Shown piece after piece: positions 31,536 through 43,608 of a stretch of 64,000 nt of DNA. The notes under the pieces were generated by a model. That model had not been told where the DNA came from. It saw only the letters and a list, made by a program, of their open reading frames with translations, and did no database searches. Both the position numbers and the translations under genes were made by a program. Each line of letters opens with the position of its first letter. The stretch's first letter is position 1. The stretch comes from Pseudomonadota bacterium (GTDB lineage: Bacteria; Pseudomonadota; Gammaproteobacteria; Burkholderiales; Methylophilaceae): contig JAGVMP010000006.1 in NCBI GenBank assembly GCA_020053735.1, positions 32,021 to 96,020 on the forward strand. The letters run 5' to 3'.

Positions 31536-31610
31536 ATGACAAAAACCATACTAGGTAAAACGAACCAAATACTGATTGAACTGCTAGCAGATTTCGCTGC
31601 TAGTAATTAG
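31536..31610 (+). CDS. Putative 24-aa leader peptide upstream of catalase
   Basis: ATG 31536 preceded by TAGGAGAG; MTKTILGKTNQILIELLADFAASN*; 3' end overlaps a CTAGCAG/CTGCTAG hairpin. Confidence 0.35.
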   Translation: MTKTILGKTNQILIELLADFAASN

Positions 31611-31637
31611 GCACTAAATTTTGAGGAGAAGCTTACG

Positions 31638-33074
31638 ATGAAAAAAAGATTAACTACCGCCGCTGGTGCACCAGTGCCCGACAACCAAAACACCATGACC
31701 GCTGGCCCACGTGGGCCAGTATTGTTGCAGGACATTTGGCATCTTGAAAAACTTGCACATTTCGATCGTGAAGTCATACCAGAACGCCGCATGCACGCTA
31801 AAGGTTCAGCTGCATATGGCACATTTACTGTGACACACGATATTACAAAATATACACGCGCTAAAATATTCTCAGCGATTGGTAAAAAAACTGAGCTAAT
31901 AACACGGTTTTCTACAGTTGCTGGCGAACGTGGTGCAGCAGATGCCGAGCGAGATATTCGTGGTTTTGCCATGAAGTTTTACACTGAAGAAGGCAACTGG
32001 GATTTGGTTGGCAATAACACTCCGGTATTCTTTTTGCGCGATCCGCTTAAATTTCCCGATTTAAATCATGCCGTGAAACGCGACCCAAAAACCAATATGC
32101 GCAGTGCTGAAAACAATTGGGATTTTTGGACATTATTGCCTGAAGCATTGCATCAAGTGACGATTGTAATGAGCGATCGCGGTTTACCTAAATCGTATCG
32201 GCATATGCACGGTTTTGGTAGCCACACCTTTAGCTTTATTAGCGCTGATAATAAACGTTCTTGGGTTAAATTCCACTTTCGTACTCAGCAAGGCATTCAG
32301 AACCTGACTGATGCTGAAGCGACTGAATTGGTAGGTAGTGACCGTGAAAGTGCGCAACGTGATTTGTTTGAGAGTATTGAGAATAAAGACTTTCCTCGTT
32401 GGAAAATGTTTATTCAGGTAATGCCAGAGAATGAAGCGGGTACTTATCACCTCAACCCGTTTGACTTAACCAAAGTATGGCCCCATGGCGATTATCCTTT
32501 AATCGAAGTTGGCGTATTAGAGCTTAACCGAAATCCTGAAAACTACTTTGCAGAGGTTGAGCAGCTTGCGTTTAACCCAGCCAATGTGGTGCCTGGCATC
32601 AGCTTTTCGCCAGATAAAATGTTGCAATCACGCTTATTTTCATATGGTGATGCACAGCGTTACAGATTGGGCGTGAATCATCACCAAATCCCTGTCAACG
32701 CGCCTAAGTGCCCATTTCACAGCTATCACCGTGACGGAGCCATGCGGGTAGATGGCAACCAAGGGGCAACCATTGGATACGAACCTAATAGTAAAGGTGA
32801 ATGGCAAGAACAGCCAGATTTTAGCGAACCGCCATTGGCTATTGAAGGCATGGCAAACCATTGGAATCACCGCGTGGATGAAGATTACTACTCTCAACCA
32901 GGCAACTTGTTCCGCTTGATGACGCCAGCACAGCAACAAGTGTTGTTTGATAACACCGCACGTTCAGTGGGTAGTGCCTCGCTTGAGGTTCAAAAACGCC
33001 ATATTAGTAACTGCACCAAAGCCGACCCAGCTTATGGCGCTGGCGTTGCCAAAGCACTAGGCTTAAGTGTTTAA
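31638..33074 (+). CDS. Heme catalase (clade-3 KatA-like)
   Basis: [43 protein letters not shown], heme-ligand region [15 protein letters not shown]. Confidence 0.96.
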   Translation: MKKRLTTAAGAPVPDNQNTMTAGPRGPVLLQDIWHLEKLAHFDREVIPERRMHAKGSAAYGTFTVTHDITKYTRAKIFSAIGKKTELITRFSTVAGERGAADAERDIRGFAMKFYTEEGNWDLVGNNTPVFFLRDPLKFPDLNHAVKRDPKTNMRSAENNWDFWTLLPEALHQVTIVMSDRGLPKSYRHMHGFGSHTFSFISADNKRSWVKFHFRTQQGIQNLTDAEATELVGSDRESAQRDLFESIENKDFPRWKMFIQVMPENEAGTYHLNPFDLTKVWPHGDYPLIEVGVLELNRNPENYFAEVEQLAFNPANVVPGISFSPDKMLQSRLFSYGDAQRYRLGVNHHQIPVNAPKCPFHSYHRDGAMRVDGNQGATIGYEPNSKGEWQEQPDFSEPPLAIEGMANHWNHRVDEDYYSQPGNLFRLMTPAQQQVLFDNTARSVGSASLEVQKRHISNCTKADPAYGAGVAKALGLSV

Positions 33075-33085
33075 GTTAGCTAAAT

Positions 33086-33126
33086 AAAAAGCCCGCCTCG
33101 ATTAAAGATTCGAGGTCGGGATTTTT
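33086..33126 (+). terminator. Hairpin terminator after catalase
   Basis: AAAAAGCCCGCCTCGA...TCGAGGTCGGGATTTTT. Confidence 0.75.
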
Positions 33127-33197
33127 AATTTGTAAGCAACGCGCTATACGCGCGACAAACACATAACATAACTGATTAATTGTTGGCTGGTATAAAA

Positions 33198-33362
33198 ATG
33201 AAAACTTGGATGTGTATCGTGTGTGGCTTGATTTACGAAGAAGAAAAGGGCTGGCCAGAAGACGGCATTCCCGCTGGCACGGCGTGGGAAGATGTGCCAG
33301 CCGATTGGAAGTGCCCAGAGTGCGGCGCAAGTAAAGCAGAGTTTGAAATGGTGGAGTTTTAA
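33198..33362 (+). CDS. Rubredoxin (54 aa)
   Basis: MKTWMCIVCGLIYEEEKGWPEDGIPAGTAWEDVPADWKCPECGASKAEFEMVEF, two CxxC(G) knuckles; start chosen at ATG 33198. Confidence 0.96.
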   Translation: MKTWMCIVCGLIYEEEKGWPEDGIPAGTAWEDVPADWKCPECGASKAEFEMVEF

Positions 33363-33435
33363 TGGTGAGATAAGGTGTTGCTGTTTTTAAATTTGGCGTA
33401 CTATTAAGCTAATACTTTTATACATAATATACGCT

Positions 33436-34056
33436 ATGAAAAACATTCTAGTTGCCAATCCTAAAGGCGGCAGTGGCAAAACCACCATTGCCACCAACCT
33501 TGCTGGCTATTTTGCTGCGCAAAATCATCGAGTAATATTGTCAGACTTGGACCGTCAGCAATCTGCAACAGGTTGGCTAGAAAGGCGCCCAAAAGCTTTC
33601 CCCACGATTCTGGGGCTTCCTTCTAAAGCAAAATCTACCGCAAAAGCAGAATGGACAATTTTTGATTCGCCAGGTGGTTTTCGTGATGAAAAGCTATCTG
33701 ATGCAGTTAAACAAGCTGATTGTATTCTTGTGCCAGTGCAGCCCTCTGCATTTGATATTGGCGCCACGCAAGATTTTTTAGACTTACTCAATGAAGAAAA
33801 GGCTGTCCGCAAAAACAAAACTTTTGTCGCCTTGGTAGGAATGCGGGTAAATTACAGAACCAACGCAGCAGCAAAACTAGCTGAGTATATGGAGCAAACC
33901 AATTTGCCGGTGCTGACTTATTTGCGCAATGCGCAAGTTTACGTAACAGCTGCCGAACAAGGTTTAAGCATATTTGAGATGCGCCCATCGCTGGTTACGC
34001 AAGACGTCGAGCAGTGGGCACCGATGATAGATTGGATATTGGAAACCACCCAATAG
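33436..34056 (+). CDS. Orphan ParA-family ATPase
   Basis: Deviant Walker A NPKGGSGKTTIATNLAGYFA; no adjacent parB. Confidence 0.92.
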   Translation: MKNILVANPKGGSGKTTIATNLAGYFAAQNHRVILSDLDRQQSATGWLERRPKAFPTILGLPSKAKSTAKAEWTIFDSPGGFRDEKLSDAVKQADCILVPVQPSAFDIGATQDFLDLLNEEKAVRKNKTFVALVGMRVNYRTNAAAKLAEYMEQTNLPVLTYLRNAQVYVTAAEQGLSIFEMRPSLVTQDVEQWAPMIDWILETTQ

Positions 34057-34106
34057 TCCAACGCATATAAGTTGATTTTTAACTTAAAAACGACCACATT
34101 AAACAA

Positions 34107-34159
34107 AAAATAGATGCCCTGTAGGCCGTATGGATATTGGCTTACAGGGCATCTATTTT
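34107..34159. terminator. Long hairpin between convergent parA-like and exoD genes
   Basis: AAAATAGATGCCCTGTA / TACAGGGCATCTATTTT 17-bp perfect arms. Confidence 0.75.
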
Positions 34160-34173
34160 AAACTCTATTGCAT

Positions 34174-34800
34174 TTAAAATTGAAACATTGCCAACGCTTC
34201 TTTGCCAAAATACCACAGCATAAAAAAGAAGGCGCCAAAGTAAACGACCGTTACAATTAACCAAAAAAACGCGATGTAAAACATCAAGCCATCTTCTTCC
34301 AGCTCGCCGATACAATAAAACAATATGGCTAAACCTGGCAGCATATTGTTAAGGGGTAATACGCCAAATGGAATAGCCATTAAAGCTCCGCCCGCCATCA
34401 AGATAAAGCCACCAACTTTTTGTCCGCGCTTACCATTTACCAATGTCAAATGGCGCGGCTTGGTAAATTTTCTGCAAAAGCCAAGAATTTTAAGGCAAAC
34501 GTTCACCAACACTTGCCAAGTATTTTCAGAGAATTCCACCGCGCGTAATTTTTCTGGTAATACCGGTGACTCATGACCACGAAACAACTGCCAACCCAAA
34601 GTGGCAAAAGCCACACCGCCTAGCACCGTGATGGGCCCCAGCGGCAGAGGCTGCAAGAATGGCAACACCAAAATAATCGCAATAAATGCATAACCTGCCT
34701 CATCTAAAGTATCTAGCGCCTCGCCTAAAGTCAGTGGTTTATGTTTTGCTTGCTCAGCAAACTGCTGCAAAGTTTTTACTAGCGTTGCGTAATCACACAT
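34174..34800 (-). CDS. ExoD-like exopolysaccharide biosynthesis membrane protein
   Basis: LTLGEALDTLDEAGYAFIAIILVLPFLQPLPLGPITVLGGVAFATLGWQL. Confidence 0.88.
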   Translation of the reverse strand: MCDYATLVKTLQQFAEQAKHKPLTLGEALDTLDEAGYAFIAIILVLPFLQPLPLGPITVLGGVAFATLGWQLFRGHESPVLPEKLRAVEFSENTWQVLVNVCLKILGFCRKFTKPRHLTLVNGKRGQKVGGFILMAGGALMAIPFGVLPLNNMLPGLAILFYCIGELEEDGLMFYIAFFWLIVTVVYFGAFFFMLWYFGKEALAMFQF

Positions 34801-34956
34801 GAAATAGACTATCCTTAAAATTTTTAATGATTATCGCCTAAATGCTTTAACACATGACAACATTTTTGTAGAGATTGCACAAATGCAATGCAACCTTTGA
34901 TTTGGCATATGTTTTAAGGCTTATTTTTAACTTAAACCTGCTTAATTAAAACATAA

Positions 34957-35015
34957 AAAAATGCCCTGTGAGGCAATATCCATGGGGGTTGTAGAGGCAT
35001 CATTTTTATAGTTGA
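34957..35015. repeat. Second hairpin element, related in inverted orientation to the one at 34107-34159
   Basis: Reverse complement shares ATGGATATTG..CT.ACAGGGCAT.T.TTTTA with 34107-34162. Confidence 0.55.
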
Positions 35016-35026
35016 TGTATTACGTT

Positions 35027-35257
35027 TTAAGATGGCTTTTTAGTTACTGCTGCCAAAATAAACAGCAAGACTGCCAATATCCATAACGGCCAATAAAAAA
35101 CTCCAACTATAGCAAACAAAATACCAAGGGTTGAGGCACAACCAACGGGCTTTTTGTAAAAGGACTCGTTAATCTCGACTATGTCTTTACCACAGTGTTT
35201 GCACACTTTGGCTTCATCTTGTAGGTCAGGCTCTGCACAGAATGGGCAAGTTTTCAT
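35027..35257 (-). CDS. Small zinc-ribbon membrane protein
   Basis: MKTCPFCAEPDLQDEAKVCKHCGKDI plus TM helices. Confidence 0.8.
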   Translation of the reverse strand: MKTCPFCAEPDLQDEAKVCKHCGKDIVEINESFYKKPVGCASTLGILFAIVGVFYWPLWILAVLLFILAAVTKKPS

Positions 35258-35323
35258 AAAAGCTAATGTTTGAAATAATTGGCTTGATTTTGAACATCTA
35301 ACTTAGTAGATTGAATAAGAATA

Positions 35324-35497
35324 TTATTTTTCATTAATTTCCTTTGATTTTAACAATAGGCTTTGTAATTGTTTTTCTAATGATTCAACCATAATGGATG
35401 CCATTTTGAAGTGTTCGGTTGGCTTATCTTTCCAAGCATCTCTCTCACTTTGTGCGTTAGCAATTTTTAATTGTAACTTTTGTATTTCTTCATCCAT
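35324..35497 (-). CDS. Small hypothetical coiled-coil-like protein (57 aa)
   Basis: Manual translation MDEEIQKLQLKIANAQSERDAWKDKPTEHFKMASIMVESLEKQLQSLLLKSKEINEK*; AGGAG-like SD upstream; below ORF-track cutoff. Confidence 0.55.
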   Translation of the reverse strand: MDEEIQKLQLKIANAQSERDAWKDKPTEHFKMASIMVESLEKQLQSLLLKSKEINEK

Positions 35498-35547
35498 GTT
35501 TAACTCCTAACAAAATAAGTAAACAAAAATTTAATTCTACAAAACAA

Positions 35548-37960
<2,413 letters not shown>

Positions 37961-38010
37961 AATCGTTTCTTTACTATTTATTTTAAGGTTTAATACTTTT
38001 TAGTTAATTT

Positions 38011-38028
38011 TCGTTTCACGTGAAACGA
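38011..38028. promoter_or_regulatory. parS site (ParB binding), gyrB-dnaN intergenic
   Basis: TCGTTTCACGTGAAACGA perfect palindrome; near-consensus parS. Confidence 0.85.
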
Positions 38029-38038
38029 GATATTTAAT

Positions 38039-39154
38039 TTATATACGCATTGGCATCACAACGTATTTGTAGTTTTCATCGTTTGGCACCGTAATTAAGC
38101 AACTGCTATTGGCATCGGCAAACGAAAAATTGATTGTTTCATCGTTCACATTATTCAACACATCAATTAAATAAGTGACGTTAAAACCAATATCCAAGGC
38201 ATCTTTAGCATAAACGATTTCCAACTCTTCCTCGGCTTCTTCTTGCTCTGTATTGGTGCTAATCAGTTTTAAATTGTTGTTGCTGAGTACCATACGAATA
38301 CCACGATATTTTTCATTCGATAAAATAGAAGCGCGTTGCATCGCAGTAAGCACGGCCATGCGATTTACACTGAAGGTGTTTTGATGACCAACCGGGATTA
38401 CACGATGATAGTCTGGGAATTTACCATCTATCACTTTAGAGATTAGCCGAATCTCATTAAACGCAAAATTAACTTGACCTGCATTCAACTCAATATTAAC
38501 TTCATTTTCACTATCGTCCAGTAATTTAATTAATTCGACGACTGTTTTGCGCGGCAAAATGACTTCGGTTTTATCGTAATTTTTATTCAAGGTAGTTGAT
38601 GTAAAACTTAAACGATGGCCATCGGTGCCAACTATATTCAATTTATTTTCGTTTACTTCTAATAACAAGCCATTTAGATAATAGCGAATATCTTGTTGCG
38701 CCATAGCAAACTCAACTTGTTTAAGTAGTTTTTTTAGTGCAATTTGGCTAATTTGAATACTGGTATTGCTATCTGCCACTTTAGTCATCACTGGGTAATC
38801 GGCTGCAGGCAAAGTTTGTAAGTTAAAGCGACTTTTACCTGCTTTAACCGTGATGCGACTGTCGGTACTGGCCATGTCTATATCCACTGCCTCTGGCAAT
38901 GAGCGGCAAATATCGAGTAATTTTTTAGCAGAAATCGTCGTAGATAATTCACCACTAAACTTACTTTCAATATTTAAAGAAATTTGCATTTCTAAATCTG
39001 TCGCTGTAAGTTGGATATTACTATTTTTAGCTTCTAGCAATAAATTTGAAAGGATGGGTAATGTATGACGACGTTCAACAATACTACTCACATTAGTGAG
39101 AGGTTTTAATAACACTTCGCGGTTAATTTTAATTTGCATAATAGTGAGTTCCAA
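38039..39154 (-). CDS. dnaN: DNA polymerase III beta subunit (likely start at ATG 39139)
   Basis: MQIKINREVLLKPLTNVSSIVERRHTLPILSNLLLEA; C-terminal YVVMPMRI; between gyrB and dnaA. Confidence 0.97.
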   Translation of the reverse strand: MELTIMQIKINREVLLKPLTNVSSIVERRHTLPILSNLLLEAKNSNIQLTATDLEMQISLNIESKFSGELSTTISAKKLLDICRSLPEAVDIDMASTDSRITVKAGKSRFNLQTLPAADYPVMTKVADSNTSIQISQIALKKLLKQVEFAMAQQDIRYYLNGLLLEVNENKLNIVGTDGHRLSFTSTTLNKNYDKTEVILPRKTVVELIKLLDDSENEVNIELNAGQVNFAFNEIRLISKVIDGKFPDYHRVIPVGHQNTFSVNRMAVLTAMQRASILSNEKYRGIRMVLSNNNLKLISTNTEQEEAEEELEIVYAKDALDIGFNVTYLIDVLNNVNDETINFSFADANSSCLITVPNDENYKYVVMPMRI

Positions 39155-39431
39155 AAAATGAATTCTGCCTGTTTTTTTTAATAGTTTTTAAATGGTTAAT
39201 TAGTTGTTTAATATATATTTAAAAATAATAGTAATAATAATGTGTGCTTTTTCTGTTGATACTACTTAATTACTTAATAAAATTAGTAACTTATTTAAAT
39301 TTAAAGTTGTGATAAAGTGCCTTTATAGCTGTGCATAATTTGTGCATAAAAATAACATAGTTTTAATAATACGTCTTACGCAAATTCTATCCACAATCTA
39401 ACCAAGCTTTAATCACAAATTTTTTTAGTTT
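39155..39431. other. Putative oriC: AT-rich region plus DnaA-box cluster
   Basis: dnaN-dnaA intergenic; DnaA-box-like sites TGTGATAAA 39308-39316, TGTGCATAA 39330-39338 and 39341-39349, CTATCCACA 39387-39395, TTAATCACA 39409-39417; very AT-rich 39170-39300. Confidence 0.75.
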
Positions 39432-40835
39432 TTAGTCTCTAATTACCTGTGTTAAAAAGCCAATATCCCGCGCAATGGATTGATCGTTTAATCTTAACTG
39501 CTCTATCTCTTCGCATGCATGCATGACGGTGGTGTGATGACGGCTACCAAATGCTTCACCAATTTCTGGAAAACTATGATTGGTGAGCTCTCTTGCCAAA
39601 CTCATAGCAACCTGTCGAGGTCGAGCAAAATTACGTGAGCGTTTTTTGCTATGCATTTCACTTACTTTAATTTTGTAATAATCCGCTACCGTTTTTTGTA
39701 TGTTTTCAATGGTAATTTGGCGACCACGCACCGCGATTAAATCGCGCAGCGCTTCTTTTGCCAATGCAGTATCAATCGCATGGCCAGTAAAATTGGCCAT
39801 GGCGACAATGCGGTTAAGTGCGCCTTCTAGTTCACGTACACTAGAACGAATTTGCTTGGCCACAAAAAAAGCCACGTCTTCATGCAGGTTGATTTTTGAC
39901 TCTTCGGCTTTTTTAAGTAAAATAGCCACCCGCATTTCAAGCTCCGGTGGTTCAATCGCCACGGTAAGCCCCCAACTAAAGCGGGTACGTAAACGCTCAT
40001 CTACATCAATAATCTCTTTTGGGTACGTGTCACAGGTAATGACAATTTGTTTTTTTTCTTCAATTAAGGTGTTAAACGCATAAAAGAACTCTTCTTGAGT
40101 ACGCGTTTTTTTTGCAAAAAATTGAATATCGTCAATCAACAACAGATCAAGTGAATGATACTGCCGTTTAAATTCATCAAATGCTTTATTTTCGTAGGCT
40201 TTTACCACATCCGACACATAACGCTCTGCGTGTAAATAACGAATTTTGGCTTCGGGATCTTGTTGTTTGAGCTGGTTGCCAATCGCTTGCAATAAATGGG
40301 TTTTTCCAAGCCCCACGCCACCATAAATAAATAGTGGATTATAGGCTTGCCCTGGGTTTTCAGCGACCTGTATGGCGGCAGCACGTGCTAATTGGTTAGC
40401 GCGACCAGTTACATAATTATTAAAGTTAAAACTTGGGTTAAGGCCTGAGTTGCGCTCACCAACACGCCTGTTAGTGCTATCTTTTAAAATAGCACTGGAG
40501 GTTATTTTAGTTTCATCAAATCCATTGAGTAATGAGCTGGTATTTTTAGCGGGTTTTTGGACAACATTCTTCTGTGTAGTGGTTTTTTTTAAAGCGACTT
40601 TGTCACTAATGGCCAATTCAATTAGGGTGTTATGTGGTAATAGTTCTGCGGCTATCGTTTCAATTTTTCCTAAAAAACGATCTTTGACCCATTGTTGAAC
40701 AAATTTATTAGGCGCAAGTAGGCGTATGGCGTTATCACTTACCTCCAGCTGTAAGGGCTTGATCCAAGTATTAAATTGTTGCGCAGACAGCTCTTGTTCA
40801 AAGCGACTAAGGCAGATAGGCCAAAAGTTTTCCAT
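39432..40835 (-). CDS. dnaA: Chromosomal replication initiator protein DnaA
   Basis: FIYGGVGLGKTHLLQAIGN, LLIDDIQFFA, C-terminal GEAFGSRHHTTVMHACEEIEQL. Confidence 0.98.
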   Translation of the reverse strand: MENFWPICLSRFEQELSAQQFNTWIKPLQLEVSDNAIRLLAPNKFVQQWVKDRFLGKIETIAAELLPHNTLIELAISDKVALKKTTTQKNVVQKPAKNTSSLLNGFDETKITSSAILKDSTNRRVGERNSGLNPSFNFNNYVTGRANQLARAAAIQVAENPGQAYNPLFIYGGVGLGKTHLLQAIGNQLKQQDPEAKIRYLHAERYVSDVVKAYENKAFDEFKRQYHSLDLLLIDDIQFFAKKTRTQEEFFYAFNTLIEEKKQIVITCDTYPKEIIDVDERLRTRFSWGLTVAIEPPELEMRVAILLKKAEESKINLHEDVAFFVAKQIRSSVRELEGALNRIVAMANFTGHAIDTALAKEALRDLIAVRGRQITIENIQKTVADYYKIKVSEMHSKKRSRNFARPRQVAMSLARELTNHSFPEIGEAFGSRHHTTVMHACEEIEQLRLNDQSIARDIGFLTQVIRD

Positions 40836-40975
40836 CTGTTGCTGGGAACCCCTGTGTTTTTTATTATATTATTGATTATATTAAGATTTATTTTTAATCA
40901 AAACTTAATAAGCGATATTTTTAATGTTAAAATTACTCATTAACAGGCTCACTATTTTAGCCTGTTTAATCCTAC

Positions 40976-40984
40976 TTATCCACA
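40976..40984 (+). promoter_or_regulatory. Consensus DnaA box in dnaA-rpmH intergenic
   Basis: Exact TTATCCACA. Confidence 0.7.
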
Positions 40985-41094
40985 GGCAAATCCATATTTA
41001 TTTTAGTATATTTAATAGTAAATATACATTGACAAAATAGGGGGTTATCGGGTTTAATGTCGGGCTTTGCAGCATTTGCAAGTTGGAGAAATGA

Positions 41095-41229
41095 ATGAAA
41101 CGTACTTATCAACCATCTAAAACACGTCGTGCACGTACACACGGATTTTTAGTGCGCATGAAAACTAAAGGTGGCCGCGCAGTGATTGCTGCTCGTCGCG
41201 CTAAGGGTCGTGCACGCTTAGGCCTTTAA
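41095..41229 (+). CDS. rpmH: 50S ribosomal protein L34 (44 aa)
   Basis: [44 protein letters not shown]; below ORF-track cutoff. Confidence 0.98.
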   Translation: MKRTYQPSKTRRARTHGFLVRMKTKGGRAVIAARRAKGRARLGL

Positions 41230-41278
41230 AATTTAGGCTGAGAAGGCCTAGGTCTTAAATTAAGTGAGCACATAATTG

Positions 41279-41614
41279 GTGGAGTTTAGATTACCTAAAC
41301 AAGCCAAATTAGTAAAAACGGATGATTTTTCATCCGTTTTTAATTTGCGCAAACGTATTGCGAATAAACACTTAGTCATGCGCTATCGGCCGAGTGACAA
41401 TAAAGGCGCGCGCTTGGGTTTAATCGTGGCAAAAAAAACGGCTAAGTTAGCTGTGCAACGCAATTATATGCGTAGAGTACTTAGAGAATTGTTTAGATTA
41501 AATCAACACCAGTTGCCAGCCGTGGATTTGGTGATACAGGTGCAAAAGGTGTTTACTAAACCAGACTTTTTAGAGATAAAGCAAGCATTTGAGTCTTTGT
41601 GCAAAAAACTATGA
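41279..41614 (+). CDS. rnpA: Ribonuclease P protein component (GTG start likely)
   Basis: [34 protein letters not shown]...[13 protein letters not shown]. Confidence 0.94.
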   Translation: MEFRLPKQAKLVKTDDFSSVFNLRKRIANKHLVMRYRPSDNKGARLGLIVAKKTAKLAVQRNYMRRVLRELFRLNQHQLPAVDLVIQVQKVFTKPDFLEIKQAFESLCKKL

Positions 41615-41823
41615 CGATTATTTTAGTGGCATTAGTTAAAGGCTATCAACTGGCGTTGAGTCCGTTTTTTGGTCAGCAATGTCGTTTTACACCAACCTGC
41701 TCACAGTATGCGATTGATGCTTTGCAAATCCATGGTTCGGCAAAGGGGTTGTGGTTAACAGCAAAAAGAGTATTGCGCTGTCACCCATGGCATGCAGGCG
41801 GGCACGACCCAGTACCTAAATAA
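41611..41823 (+). CDS. yidD: Membrane protein insertion efficiency factor YidD
   Basis: [29 protein letters not shown]...[13 protein letters not shown]. Confidence 0.96.
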   Translation: MTIILVALVKGYQLALSPFFGQQCRFTPTCSQYAIDALQIHGSAKGLWLTAKRVLRCHPWHAGGHDPVPK

Positions 41824-41919
41824 TCAGCACCAATACAATAATATGTTTCAAATTAAAGTATTATTTAGCTAAATAATTTAAACAGAAATTTACATTAGAA
41901 ATTTATCTCAGAAGAATAT

Positions 41920-43605
41920 ATGGATACACGCCGTTTAGTTTTATTTGTCATTTTTTCATTTTCTATCATGATGTTATGGGATGCTTGGCAGCAAAAAAAT
42001 CTCCCAGTCACTTCCGTTCAACAAGGGACTACGCAGCAACAGGTAGAACAAGGCGTTCAGACTCCCCCTACAACGACAGGTAACACCACCACAGTTGATA
42101 ACGCTGCCTTTAAACTCGAGCAAGGCCAGCGCATTAAAGTAAATACGGATTTGTTTACGGCCGAAATTGACACCATGGGTGGTGATTTACGTCGCTTGAT
42201 ATTAAATAAACATCGCGCTGAAGAGGCTAAAAACGGCAATTTTGTGTTGATGGATGATGCGCAGCAGCCAATGACTTATGTTGCACAAACCGGCTTAATT
42301 GGCGCAGGCTTACCAAACCATAAGTCTTTATTTACTAGCACAGCCAGTAGTTATACTTTGGCAGATGGCGATGAAAGTCAACAAGTTCGGCTATCTTGGC
42401 AAGGCTCTGGCGAGACAAATGGTATTACAGTAGATAAGGTTTATACCTTTCATCGCGGTAGCTATTTAATTGATGTGAGTTACGAGATAGTTAACGGTGG
42501 GGCAACGCCAGTAACTACATCGGTTTACTACCAAGTTGTGCATGATAGTGAATCGAATCAAGGTTCCGCCATGATGCCTACTTTTACTGGTGGCGCTTTT
42601 TATACTGAGGCGGACAAATTTACCAAGATTAATTTTGCTGATATGGCAGAAGATAGCCTCTCTAAAACCAGCAAAGATGGTTGGATTGGATTAGTGCAAC
42701 ATTATTTTGCTAGCGCTTGGATTCCTAAGGCTGGAGAGACGCGGGAGTTTTACACCAAACAGTTATCTGATAATTTATTTTCAATTGGCGTGGTAACACC
42801 AAGCCCTAGCATTTCGCCGGGTGCAACAGTTGAGGTAGGCGCAAAATTATTTGCTGGCCCACAAACCCATGCAGATTTAAAAGCGGCCGCGCCAGGCTTG
42901 GAGTATGCAGTAGATTACGGTTGGTTAACTGTAGTAGCTGAACCTTTATTTTGGGTGCTTTCAAAAATTTACTCGTTGGTAAACAATTGGGGCATTGCGA
43001 TTATTTTACTCACTGTGTTGATAAAAGCAGCATTTTATCCACTTTCAGCGGCCAGTTATAAATCGATGGCACAGATGCGTGAGCTTGCACCGCGTTTGCA
43101 AAGTATGAAAGAAAAATTTGGCGACGATAAACAAAAAATGCAGCAAGCGATGATGGAGATGTATCGTACTGAAAAAATTAATCCGATGGGGGGCTGTTTG
43201 CCTATTCTGATTCAGATACCAGTGTTTATCGCGCTGTATTGGGTGTTGCTGGGTTCGGTTGAGTTACGCCATGCGCCATTTTTTGGCTGGATACAAGACT
43301 TATCAGCACCCGATACGCTATTCGGCACACTGCCTTGGTTGAATATGCCCATTGGTTTGCTGCCGATATTAATGGGTGCTACCATGATTATTCAAACGCA
43401 TCTGAACCCAGCGCCAACGGATCCGATTCAAGCTAAAGTGATGAAGATTATGCCCATCGTGTTTAGCATTTTCTTTTTCTTCTTTCCCGCTGGTTTGGTG
43501 CTGTATTGGTTAGTAAATAATATTTTATCTATTTGGCAACAATGGTATGTGAATAAATCGATTCATGCTGCCGCGCTTGCTAAAAAAGGCAATGCAAAAA
43601 AATAG
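41920..43605 (+). CDS. yidC: Membrane protein insertase YidC
   Basis: MDTRRLVLFVIFSFSIMMLWDAWQ; C-terminal NWGIAIILLTVLIKAAFYPLS...KINPMGGCLPILIQIPVFIALYW. Confidence 0.97.
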   Translation: MDTRRLVLFVIFSFSIMMLWDAWQQKNLPVTSVQQGTTQQQVEQGVQTPPTTTGNTTTVDNAAFKLEQGQRIKVNTDLFTAEIDTMGGDLRRLILNKHRAEEAKNGNFVLMDDAQQPMTYVAQTGLIGAGLPNHKSLFTSTASSYTLADGDESQQVRLSWQGSGETNGITVDKVYTFHRGSYLIDVSYEIVNGGATPVTTSVYYQVVHDSESNQGSAMMPTFTGGAFYTEADKFTKINFADMAEDSLSKTSKDGWIGLVQHYFASAWIPKAGETREFYTKQLSDNLFSIGVVTPSPSISPGATVEVGAKLFAGPQTHADLKAAAPGLEYAVDYGWLTVVAEPLFWVLSKIYSLVNNWGIAIILLTVLIKAAFYPLSAASYKSMAQMRELAPRLQSMKEKFGDDKQKMQQAMMEMYRTEKINPMGGCLPILIQIPVFIALYWVLLGSVELRHAPFFGWIQDLSAPDTLFGTLPWLNMPIGLLPILMGATMIIQTHLNPAPTDPIQAKVMKIMPIVFSIFFFFFPAGLVLYWLVNNILSIWQQWYVNKSIHAAALAKKGNAKK

Positions 43606-43608
43606 CTT

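Noticed and set aside
39700-40083. 127-aa plus-strand ORF
   Set aside because: Antisense to dnaA
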